64,000 bases of DNA from Chryseobacterium gleum (GCA_945882095.1 CAMCWF010000006.1:1-64000), one strand, 5' to 3'. Shown: positions 48,813 to 57,375, counted from the first letter of the stretch. The notes: generated by a model from the sequence alone, not told the origin. Numbers and translations: made by a program.

Positions 48813-48912
48813 GTAATGTAACTCCCAACGCGGAAAACGCGAAAGCGTATTCCTACTGAATAATTAATCCCTATTTCATTGTTTTATAAAAAATATGTCA
48901 TAATAATTGTAT

Positions 48913-48935
48913 ATAATCGGAAAATATCCGATTAT
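48913..48935. promoter_or_regulatory. Operator-like perfect palindrome upstream of abiEi
   Basis: ATAATCGGA-AAATA-TCCGATTAT, 9-bp arms, 19 bp before the coding start. Confidence 0.8.
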
Positions 48936-48954
48936 TGTATAAAATAATAACAAC

Positions 48955-49593
48955 TTGGACTTTTCAAGACTTATAAAAGATTATACCAATGCGCCGATCT
49001 CGAGGCATGTCCTTCTAGAAGTCCTCAGTGGATACAAACGCCCTAATGACAAAATTAGCGAATTGCTCCAAAATGGTGAACTTGTTTCTTTAAGAAGGGG
49101 ATTGTATGTACCAGGCCCTGCAACGGGTTTGCCAATCCCAGCATCTTTTCTTATTGCTAATCATCTTCGTGGTCCAAGCTATGTATCATTAGAATCGGCC
49201 TTGTCCTATTGGGGATTCATCCCTGAACGAACGTATGAGATAAGTTCTATTACAATTAAAACTACTAAAAAAATCAAGACACCTTTTGGAAGATTTGGAT
49301 ATCAGCATCTTCCTTCACCGTACTATTCATTTGGTATTAGAAGTGTAGAATTGTCAACAAATCAACTTGTACTTCTGGCTTCGCCTGAAAAGGCAATTTG
49401 TGATAAAATCGTACTCACGCCTATGATCAATCTCAGGAGTATCAAACAAACCCGTGCTTTTTTATTAGAGGATCTTCGTATGGATGAACAGCTATTGCGG
49501 ACATTAAATTTGGAAAAGATTTGCACTTGGCTAGAAGACGCTCCGAAAAAAAATAGTTTAAAAATGCTCATCTCAACTATCAAAGAACTATGA
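48955..49593 (+). CDS. abiEi: AbiEi-family antitoxin/transcriptional regulator (TTG start)
   Basis: 212 aa; N-terminal wHTH-like region (ISELLQNGELVSLRRGLYVPG) plus LRGPSYVSLESALSYWGFIPE..SPEKAICDKI; overlaps abiEii by ATGA. Confidence 0.88.
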   Translation: MDFSRLIKDYTNAPISRHVLLEVLSGYKRPNDKISELLQNGELVSLRRGLYVPGPATGLPIPASFLIANHLRGPSYVSLESALSYWGFIPERTYEISSITIKTTKKIKTPFGRFGYQHLPSPYYSFGIRSVELSTNQLVLLASPEKAICDKIVLTPMINLRSIKQTRAFLLEDLRMDEQLLRTLNLEKICTWLEDAPKKNSLKMLISTIKEL

Positions 49594-50456
49594 TCAAAGA
49601 ATGGATTACCGAATACAACCCAAAGAATGAAGAAGATATTTTGGATGCACTGCGAGAAATAATGCAGGAGATCACCTTGGCAGCCTTATCGCGAACTGAT
49701 TTTTTTGAAAAAGCTGCATTCTATGGCGGGACAGCCCTTCGAATTTTCTACGGGCTCGATCGGTTTTCTGAAGACCTCGATTTTTCACTTTTGAAAGTTG
49801 ATGAAGGGTTTACGCTCGAACCTTATTTTTCAGCAATTCATACAGAATTCGAATCCTTAGGAATAAAAGTAAGTATCAACGAAAAGGAAAAGGCAAAACG
49901 TTCTTCAATTGAGTCGGCTTTTTTGAAAACAGAAACAATTTGGAAAGAATTGGTACTTGAAGATGTTTTAAAGCAAACAGGCGTTAAATCTAATAAACCA
50001 ATCAAGATAAAAATTGAAGTAGATCGGAAGCCACCATTAGGTTTTCAGACAGAAGAAAAGCTATTGATTCGTCCATTTTCCTTTTATGTACGTTGTTTTA
50101 CACTCCCTAGTTTGTTTGCAGGGAAATTACATGCGCTCCTCTATCGAAAATGGAAAAATCGACTTAAGGGTCGTGATTGGTATGACTTTGAGTGGTACAT
50201 AAAAAAAGGAATTCCGTTGGATGTTGGTCATTTCTTAAGTAGAGCCAAAGATACTAGAGACTGGGCAGCGGAATTCATCTCTAGAGAAGAGATCCTTGTA
50301 TTATTAAATCATAAAATTGAATCGTTATCCTTTACAAATATCAAAGAGGATGTTATTCGATTCATCAAAGACGAAAATGTACTATCTATTTGGAGCGCTA
50401 AGTATTTTAAGGATTTAGTTGAAAAGATGAAGTTCGAAAATACATCGGCTGATTAA
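49590..50456 (+). CDS. abiEii: AbiEii/AbiGii-family nucleotidyltransferase toxin
   Basis: 288 aa; FYGGTALRIFYGLDRFSEDLDFSLL NTase motif; FAGKLHALLYRKWKNRLKGRDWYDFEWY. Confidence 0.92.
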   Translation: MIKEWITEYNPKNEEDILDALREIMQEITLAALSRTDFFEKAAFYGGTALRIFYGLDRFSEDLDFSLLKVDEGFTLEPYFSAIHTEFESLGIKVSINEKEKAKRSSIESAFLKTETIWKELVLEDVLKQTGVKSNKPIKIKIEVDRKPPLGFQTEEKLLIRPFSFYVRCFTLPSLFAGKLHALLYRKWKNRLKGRDWYDFEWYIKKGIPLDVGHFLSRAKDTRDWAAEFISREEILVLLNHKIESLSFTNIKEDVIRFIKDENVLSIWSAKYFKDLVEKMKFENTSAD

Positions 50457-50627
50457 TCAACCCAACTTATCACTCCCTAGTATTATCCTTACGAGGTCAC
50501 TTTGAGGATGTTGTTTTGGCAATCATAGATGATGGACATTCATTTATAAATCAAATAAAAAAAAATAAGTTGGAAGCAATAATTGACTAATTTTATCAAA
50601 AATAATTTAATTAAAAGTACACACAAA

Positions 50628-52478
50628 ATGAAGTTTTTTCTACTAATATCTTTGATTTTTATCAGTGTTGCAAGCACTTACGCAACACAATTAATGGTTA
50701 CTACGGCTAATGATTCTGGCGCTGGGAGTCTTCGAGGTCAAGTATTTGCTGCAAATCCAAATGATACGATTGTATTTGATACTGCCCTAAATGGTTCAAC
50801 AATCTTACTAACCTCTGGACATATTGCTTTTGCTAAATCGTTAACCATCATAGGGCCAGGTTATAACTTGCTTACAATAAGTGGTAATGCTAATTCTCGC
50901 GTATTTTACATCACAGCTGGTGATGTGAAAATTAAAGGTCTGAAATTAATTAATGGTGCATTAATTAACGATAGTGATGGTGGGGCCATTAAGCAGGAGA
51001 CCTCAGGGAACTTATCGTTAAACAATATATATTTTCTCAACAACAGTTGTGTTAATGGAAATGGATCACAAGGGGGTTCAGTTTATTATGCTGTTAACGG
51101 AGGTTCTTTTATTGGAGATTCTTGTTTTTTCATGAATTCACAAGCAGACAATTATGGCGGTGCGGTATCATTTAATGGTGGTCCGGCTTCAGTTTTTTTA
51201 AATTATTGCTGGTTTGATGGTAATAGTGCCGTCAATGGTCCTGCAGGTGTTTTGTTTACCAATACTCAATCGTTGACGGTTACTAATTCTACATTTTCAA
51301 ATAACTCAGCGGCTCAAAGAGCTACTTTTTGGATTGGAGCAACAGGTTCTGGTACAGAAGTATATAACTTTACAAATTGTACAATGAGTCATAATACGGT
51401 TACAAATTCTCCTTACCAGGAATTTGGAGTTACCAGTGGAACCTTAACCTTAAAAAATTGCACCTATACAGATAACGACGAACCCATTTATGTTGGTGAA
51501 AGTTTTATGTTTGGATCAGGAAGTCTTGTGGTTCAAAATTCAATATTTAATAATGTAGGTAATAATTTTTCAACATCAGGAAATCCAGTATTGACCTCTT
51601 TAGGAGGAAATATTTCTAACGATGCTTCAATGACTTCATTTTTAATTTCAACAAATGATTTAAATAATTCAAATTCATTACTTGGAACATTAGCTAATTA
51701 TGGTGGATTAATGAATACACATGAATTATTGGCTGGTAGCCCTGCAATTAATAATGGAGTAAATCAAGGTGCGCCTATTTTCGATCAAATTGGTAATCCA
51801 AGAACTGGCGTATTTGATTCAGGAAGTATTGAAGCACCCAATTGTGTTATTACAGGAACAGACGTGAGAACTGAATGCAATTCTTATACTTGGATAAATG
51901 GAACCACTTATACAAGTAGCAATAACAACGCTACATATACTATTTTGGGTGGAGCCATAAGCGGTTGTGATAGTTTGGTTACTTTGAATTTAACCATTCA
52001 AAATGTATCTAATTCGAACACAAGTCTATCAGGTCTAACAATAACAGCAAATAATGCTAATGCAGCTTATTCTTGGTTAGATTGCGGTAATAATTATGCG
52101 GTAATTTCAGGAGAAACTAACCAATCTTATACAGCAACGGTTAATGGATCTTATGCTGTTCAACTTACTGAAAATGGTTGTGTTGATACTTCTTCTTGCG
52201 TTGCGATAACTACTGTAGGTATTTCTGATAATTTATTTGAATCAAATTTCAATGTTTATCCAAATCCAAACACTGGAAATTTCATCCTTAATTTTAATAC
52301 ACCTCAAAGCAATTTATTCATATCTCTCTATTCGATAGATGGTAAATTATTATTTGATAAAACCAACCAAAATACTACAAATGTATCATTACAAATAACT
52401 GAGCCTTCAGGAATGTACTTTTTGAAAATTATGAATGATAATAATCAAAAAGCAACCATTCGGATTATGAAAGATTAA
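50628..52478 (+). CDS. T9SS type A sorting-domain protein, beta-helix/choice-of-anchor-like
   Basis: Signal peptide MKFFLLISLIFISVASTYA; VTTANDSGAGSLRGQVFAANPNDTIVF; C-terminal FNVYPNPNTGNFILNF...GMYFLKIMNDNNQKATIRIMKD. Confidence 0.88.
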   Translation: MKFFLLISLIFISVASTYATQLMVTTANDSGAGSLRGQVFAANPNDTIVFDTALNGSTILLTSGHIAFAKSLTIIGPGYNLLTISGNANSRVFYITAGDVKIKGLKLINGALINDSDGGAIKQETSGNLSLNNIYFLNNSCVNGNGSQGGSVYYAVNGGSFIGDSCFFMNSQADNYGGAVSFNGGPASVFLNYCWFDGNSAVNGPAGVLFTNTQSLTVTNSTFSNNSAAQRATFWIGATGSGTEVYNFTNCTMSHNTVTNSPYQEFGVTSGTLTLKNCTYTDNDEPIYVGESFMFGSGSLVVQNSIFNNVGNNFSTSGNPVLTSLGGNISNDASMTSFLISTNDLNNSNSLLGTLANYGGLMNTHELLAGSPAINNGVNQGAPIFDQIGNPRTGVFDSGSIEAPNCVITGTDVRTECNSYTWINGTTYTSSNNNATYTILGGAISGCDSLVTLNLTIQNVSNSNTSLSGLTITANNANAAYSWLDCGNNYAVISGETNQSYTATVNGSYAVQLTENGCVDTSSCVAITTVGISDNLFESNFNVYPNPNTGNFILNFNTPQSNLFISLYSIDGKLLFDKTNQNTTNVSLQITEPSGMYFLKIMNDNNQKATIRIMKD

Positions 52479-52561
52479 TTGCTTTTATTAAACATTCTTA
52501 AGGAATAAAGGCATTTTTTCAATTACACATACAGAGGAAGGCCCAAAACGAGCGGATCCCT

Positions 52562-52619
52562 AATCCTGACAAGGTCACAAGCTAAAACCCATTCCCTCAA
52601 GGGAGTGGGTTTTTTGTTT
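52562..52619 (+). repeat. 58-bp direct repeat (att-like core plus terminator), copy 2
   Basis: Identical to 48755-48812. Confidence 0.97.
52584..52615 (+). terminator. Intrinsic terminator at right boundary of the array
   Basis: Same hairpin as 48777-48808. Confidence 0.9.
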
Positions 52620-52706
52620 TTAACGCGGTCAAAAGATTTTTTGACAAGCACCAAATAAAAGCAAGTCAATCAACAATCCTTCTTAGCTTTGCGCAAAATA
52701 GTTTCT

Positions 52707-54026
52707 ATGACATTTCGTGACTTATCTTTGAAGAAACCGCTTTGGACTGCCTTGGATGAATTAGGGTATCATACACCCACCACCATTCAAGCCGCTGGTT
52801 TCAAGGTGATGATGTCCGGAAAGGATACCATTGGAATTGCGCAAACGGGAACAGGTAAGACCTTGGCCTATTTGCTACCGTGTCTCTGCATGTGGAAATT
52901 TTCAAAAGATCCTCACCCACAGATTTTAATCATTGTACCCACAAGGGAACTGGTCACACAAGTGGTAAGCGAAGCCGAGAAGTTGACGACACACATGAAT
53001 CTGGTTGTATGCGGTGTGTATGGGGGTACCAATATGAACACACAAGCCAAAATGGTGTTGCAAGGGTTGGACATCTTGGTGGGAACACCTGGTCGTATTC
53101 TGGATTTGGTTTCAAGTGGTTATGTACAATTTAAACACATTAAAAAAGTCGTAATTGATGAGGTGGATGAAACGCTTAGCTTAGGTTTTAGACGGCAGCT
53201 TTTGGATGTTTTTGAATTTTTACCTGCGAAGAGGCAGCACATGGTTTTTTCGGCAACCCTATCGGAAGATGTCTCTTTGTTTTTAGACGAATATTTGATA
53301 ACGCCAGTACGCGTTGAGGCTGCCCGTGTTGGATTGCCTTTGGATAAAATTGACCAAACGGGTTATCATGTACCGAATTTCCTCTCTAAAGTCACCCTAT
53401 TGCGTCACCTGATCGAACAGGTAGGGCCGGAGGCAAAAATTTTAGTTTTTGTATCTTCTCGAGCGTTAGCCGAATTATTGTTCAAAGAAATGGAAGCAAG
53501 TTTAACAGAAGCTTTAGGCATCATTCACTCGAACAAAGCACAGAATTTCCGTTTTGATACCGTACAAAAATTTCAAACGGGTGAAATTGGCGTGTTGATA
53601 GCGACGGATTTAATTGCACGTGGGATTGACGTTACAGACGTTTCCCATGTAATTAATTTTGACATCCCAGAGAGTCCTGAAAACTACATTCACCGCATCG
53701 GAAGAACGGGTAGGGCTGATAAAAATGGAATTGCAATCACCTTTGTCTCTGAAAAAGATGAGCCAGCGCTTTTGGCCATTCAAGCACTTATGCAGCGACA
53801 ACTTTCTTTCACGGATGTAGCAGAGGATATTGAATTTACGGAGGAGCTATTGGAGTTTGAGAAACCAAAAATTGACGTTCCTGGGAAGGGCGTCAAATTA
53901 CCTCGACGCGGCGCTAGGGGCGCTTCGTTTCATGAGAAAAAAGCAAAAAACAAAAAAGTAAACGTGCGCTATAACCATAAAAAAGCCATGCAAGACAAGT
54001 ATGGTAAACCTAAGAAAAAAAGGTAA
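52707..54026 (+). CDS. DEAD-box RNA helicase
   Basis: AQTGTGKT, PTRELV, GTPGRI, IDEVDETL, FSATL, HRIGRTGR motifs; basic C-terminal tail; ATG 52707. Confidence 0.95.
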   Translation: MTFRDLSLKKPLWTALDELGYHTPTTIQAAGFKVMMSGKDTIGIAQTGTGKTLAYLLPCLCMWKFSKDPHPQILIIVPTRELVTQVVSEAEKLTTHMNLVVCGVYGGTNMNTQAKMVLQGLDILVGTPGRILDLVSSGYVQFKHIKKVVIDEVDETLSLGFRRQLLDVFEFLPAKRQHMVFSATLSEDVSLFLDEYLITPVRVEAARVGLPLDKIDQTGYHVPNFLSKVTLLRHLIEQVGPEAKILVFVSSRALAELLFKEMEASLTEALGIIHSNKAQNFRFDTVQKFQTGEIGVLIATDLIARGIDVTDVSHVINFDIPESPENYIHRIGRTGRADKNGIAITFVSEKDEPALLAIQALMQRQLSFTDVAEDIEFTEELLEFEKPKIDVPGKGVKLPRRGARGASFHEKKAKNKKVNVRYNHKKAMQDKYGKPKKKR

Positions 54027-54072
54027 AGGCCGCAGGTGATAATTGAAAGACGTGTTTTTCTAGGGCCCTAGG

Positions 54073-54528
54073 CTAGAATTCTTTTACGGCTCTAGAACAA
54101 AGGGTACAATTGCTTAATTGCTTCCAATTGCTGGTTGTTATGCCTCCAGGTATTCCGAAATAGCGCGACCAAGCATTGTTGTTTCCACCCAAGGTTGATG
54201 TCCAATAGTCTCTTGATTGAAATCCGCCAATGGTCGTTTTTAAACTGTACATTAACTCCAATTCAGTCTGAACAGGAAGTCTCCAACCCGTGCCGCCTTC
54301 AGCATACGCTTCACAAGCAGCCTTTGATTGATTCCAATTTAGATGTTGAGCGAAGGTGACCTGATCTGCTTTGGCAACAATCAACCCGTGTTCCTTTGCA
54401 GCATCAAGTTTAATGACAATTCCACCCAGATGCTCTTGACCGATTTCATACGTAACCGTTTGTTGCGTTTTCTTACACCCGGTAAAAACGATTAGAATGA
54501 GTAACATGAATAAGGCAGCTTTTTTCAT
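54073..54528 (-). CDS. DUF1566-like lipoprotein
   Basis: Lipobox LILIVFTGCKK; GGTGWRLPVQTELELMYSL...DYWTSTLGGNNNAWSRYF. Confidence 0.75.
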   Translation of the reverse strand: MKKAALFMLLILIVFTGCKKTQQTVTYEIGQEHLGGIVIKLDAAKEHGLIVAKADQVTFAQHLNWNQSKAACEAYAEGGTGWRLPVQTELELMYSLKTTIGGFQSRDYWTSTLGGNNNAWSRYFGIPGGITTSNWKQLSNCTLCSRAVKEF

Positions 54529-54721
54529 AGGTATTGGTTTAGTTGATCGAAAGTTACGAATTAAATCAGTAGACACATGTTTTCACACCATGAAGCTGAA
54601 TTTTCGCTGCGTTGATTGTGAATCTCCTTAAATCGCGTTTTCAATTGCAGTAACATTTGTACGTTTTCTGAATAGGTTGTCCTGAATCTCTCGTAAAAGG
54701 ATGTGTGTCACCTAAACGCAA

Positions 54722-56182
54722 CTACAATCCATTCAAGAGGTTATCATACACATCGTTAAACGAGAGGCCCGTGGCTGTTTTTCGCTTGGAAAGTTGTTTG
54801 AATTCGACCAAAGCCCAAAGAATGAATTCCATTAAAAACGGAGTGTCGATGGTGGCCACTTTGGGTTGGTATTTCTCCAGAAGATCCTTCAAAGGTTGAA
54901 TGGACATGAGTGCAGTTGTGTACGTTTCTTCATTTGCATCGTCCCACAATTCAAAGGAATCCGCGTTAAAAAACCACTGTATCACCTCATCATACGGTGT
55001 TTTTTGGTCTTGTTTCTTAAGCTTTTCTATTTTTGGGAAATAATTGAGAAACAAAGTTTTTGTTGCTTCGCCCATAAGGTGTTGGGCAACAAAAGACGTT
55101 CCTTCTTGCTCGCCTTCATACACCAATTCCATTTTTCCTGTTATGGAGGGAATCATACCGATTAAATCGCTGTAACGAACCGTTGTCTCCTTTTCATGGT
55201 TCATTAAAGCACGACGCTCCGCTGTACTGATTAAATTTTCGTAAGCCGTAATGCTCATGCGCGCGCTGACACCACTTTTGTGGTCGATGTACTCACTTTC
55301 ACGGGCTTCAAAGGCAATTTGCTCCAGGATGTCTTTTGCCAATTCTGGTACATGAACAATACATGAACGATTGTCCAACTTCTCTGATTCTTGCTGTGTG
55401 ATTTTCTTTGCTGTCTGAATATCTGCGGAATAATGGGTTAAAATCTGTGAGCCAATCCTGTCTTTAAGCGGCGTCACGATGCTTCCTCGGTTGGTGTAAT
55501 CTTCTGGGTTTGCCGTAAAAACGAATTGCAAATCCAAAGGCAAGCGCAATTTAAATCCGCGTATTTGTACATCTCCCTCTTCCAATATATTGAACAGGGC
55601 TACTTGTATGCGTGCTTGTAAATCTGGCAATTCATTGATGACGAATAAACAACGATTTGCACGTGGAATCATACCGAAATGAATTACCCGTTCGTCTGCA
55701 TAGCTCAATTTGAGGTTTGCCGCTTTAATGGGATCGATGTCTCCAATCAAATCTGCGATGGTAACGTCCGGAGTTGCCAATTTCTCGAAAAAGCGCTCGG
55801 AACGGTGAAGCCAAGAAATGGGCGTGTCGTCTCCTTTTTCAGCTACCAGGTCCCTGGCATATCGGCTGATGGGTTGGAAAGGATCGTCATTCATTTCACT
55901 GCCGGAGACATAAGGAATATACTCATCAAGTAAATTCACCATCAATCGTGCAATACGGGTTTTTCCTTGACCGCGTAAGCCAAGTAGGTTAATGTTGTGT
56001 TTTGACAAAATGGCTCGTTCCAGTTGTGGAATAACAGTTTGTTCATAGCCATGCATACCGGGAAACGTTTCTTTTTTCGATTGAATGGCCAATATCAAAT
56101 TGTCTCTTAATTCTGTTTTGATGCTTTTAGTTTGGTAACCGGATGCTTTTAAAGCGCCAAATGTGGTGATGGATGTGTTCAT
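54722..56182 (-). CDS. MoxR/magnesium-chelatase-like AAA+ ATPase
   Basis: 486 aa; LLGLRGQGKTRIARLMVNLL Walker A; LFVINELPDLQARIQVALFNILEEGDVQIRG; FVFTANPEDYTNRG. Confidence 0.88.
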   Translation of the reverse strand: MNTSITTFGALKASGYQTKSIKTELRDNLILAIQSKKETFPGMHGYEQTVIPQLERAILSKHNINLLGLRGQGKTRIARLMVNLLDEYIPYVSGSEMNDDPFQPISRYARDLVAEKGDDTPISWLHRSERFFEKLATPDVTIADLIGDIDPIKAANLKLSYADERVIHFGMIPRANRCLFVINELPDLQARIQVALFNILEEGDVQIRGFKLRLPLDLQFVFTANPEDYTNRGSIVTPLKDRIGSQILTHYSADIQTAKKITQQESEKLDNRSCIVHVPELAKDILEQIAFEARESEYIDHKSGVSARMSITAYENLISTAERRALMNHEKETTVRYSDLIGMIPSITGKMELVYEGEQEGTSFVAQHLMGEATKTLFLNYFPKIEKLKKQDQKTPYDEVIQWFFNADSFELWDDANEETYTTALMSIQPLKDLLEKYQPKVATIDTPFLMEFILWALVEFKQLSKRKTATGLSFNDVYDNLLNGL

Positions 56183-56186
56183 TTTC

Positions 56187-57296
56187 TTAGTTAATTCGTT
56201 TTTTTCTATTGGTCTCGTAATCGTGAAAAATCATTTCGCCAAGTCCTTGGAGTCCCGTGTAAAAAGCTTTTCCTTTATTGGATTGGGTAAACTGTTCCAC
56301 AAAGGATTGTAGATAGGGGTCTTGGGCAATCATGAATGTGGTGATGGGAATGTGCATTTTTCGCGCTTGTGCAGCCATTGTATAGCATTTCTCAACAATC
56401 ATTTGATCCAGTCCATTGCTGTTTTTGTAGTATTGACCGTCAGGCATGCGCAGGCAGCTTGGCTTGCCATCCGTAATCATGAAAATTTGTTTGTTTGTGT
56501 TTCGCTTTCTGCGAAGGATATCCATTGCCAATTCAAGTCCCGCTACGGTATTTGTGTGGTATGGTCCGACATTCAAATAGGGGAGGTCTTTGATTTTTAT
56601 AGGCCAAGCGTCATTGCCGAATACGATAACATCCAAGGTGTCTTTAGGATAGGAAGTGGTGATCAATTCAGCGAGTGCCATGGCTACTTTTTTCGCTGGC
56701 GTGATGCGGTCTTCTCCGTATAAAATCATACTGTGACTGATGTCAATCATCAACACTGTACTCATTTGTGATTTGTGGTGGGTGTCTTCAACCACTAAAT
56801 CTTGCTCCGTCAGCCTAAATTCACCAGCACCATGGTTGATTTGTGCATTTTTTAAGCTTTCTGTGATGGAAATGTTTTCAAAGGAATCCCCAAATTGAAA
56901 ATCGCGAAATTCACCCGTAGCTTCATCGCCTTGTCCGCTCTTCTTTGATTTGTGATTTCCTACGCCATTTTTTCGAATCTTACCAAAAATTTGGTCCATG
57001 GCATTTTTTCGAAGGGCACGTTCCGTTTTTGCAGTTATCGCCAATCCTCCAAGTCCATCGGGCTGAATTTCTTCGCGTAAATATCCTTTCATCTTTAGGT
57101 CTTCAATGAAGTCCTCCATGGTGTACTCGTCGGTCGTAAGCCCATATTCTTGGTCAATAATGTTCAACCAGTCCAAGGCTTCTTCAACATCCCCGGAGGT
57201 ATGGGTTATGATTTCACTGAAAACTTCAAACAATTTCTCGAAAGGAGATTGATCGGGTGCTTCGAACGGGGTAAATACGTAACCTGATTTTCGCAT
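56187..57296 (-). CDS. VWA-domain protein (chelatase D-like), partner of adjacent AAA+ ATPase
   Basis: 369 aa; MIDISHSM MIDAS (DxSxS), FMITDGKPS. Confidence 0.88.
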   Translation of the reverse strand: MRKSGYVFTPFEAPDQSPFEKLFEVFSEIITHTSGDVEEALDWLNIIDQEYGLTTDEYTMEDFIEDLKMKGYLREEIQPDGLGGLAITAKTERALRKNAMDQIFGKIRKNGVGNHKSKKSGQGDEATGEFRDFQFGDSFENISITESLKNAQINHGAGEFRLTEQDLVVEDTHHKSQMSTVLMIDISHSMILYGEDRITPAKKVAMALAELITTSYPKDTLDVIVFGNDAWPIKIKDLPYLNVGPYHTNTVAGLELAMDILRRKRNTNKQIFMITDGKPSCLRMPDGQYYKNSNGLDQMIVEKCYTMAAQARKMHIPITTFMIAQDPYLQSFVEQFTQSNKGKAFYTGLQGLGEMIFHDYETNRKKRIN

Positions 57297-57375
57297 GTGT
57301 AAAGTTGTGAATTACTAACATAAAGAATGCGAAAAAGTTCAAATTCTTTAGCCTTTGGACGAAACGAAAAAAGCG

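Larger units (their letters stand above)
48774..52580 (+). mobile_element. AbiE/T9SS-protein cassette of the tRNA-Arg-anchored array (3807-bp repeat unit)
   Basis: Bounded by tRNA-Arg 3'-end repeats at 48755 and 52562; cargo abiEi, abiEii, T9SS protein; no integrase. Confidence 0.72.

Noticed and set aside
48774-52561. Presence of an integrase or transposase inside the array
   Set aside because: All ORFs in the region were read; none carries tyrosine or serine recombinase or DDE transposase motifs.
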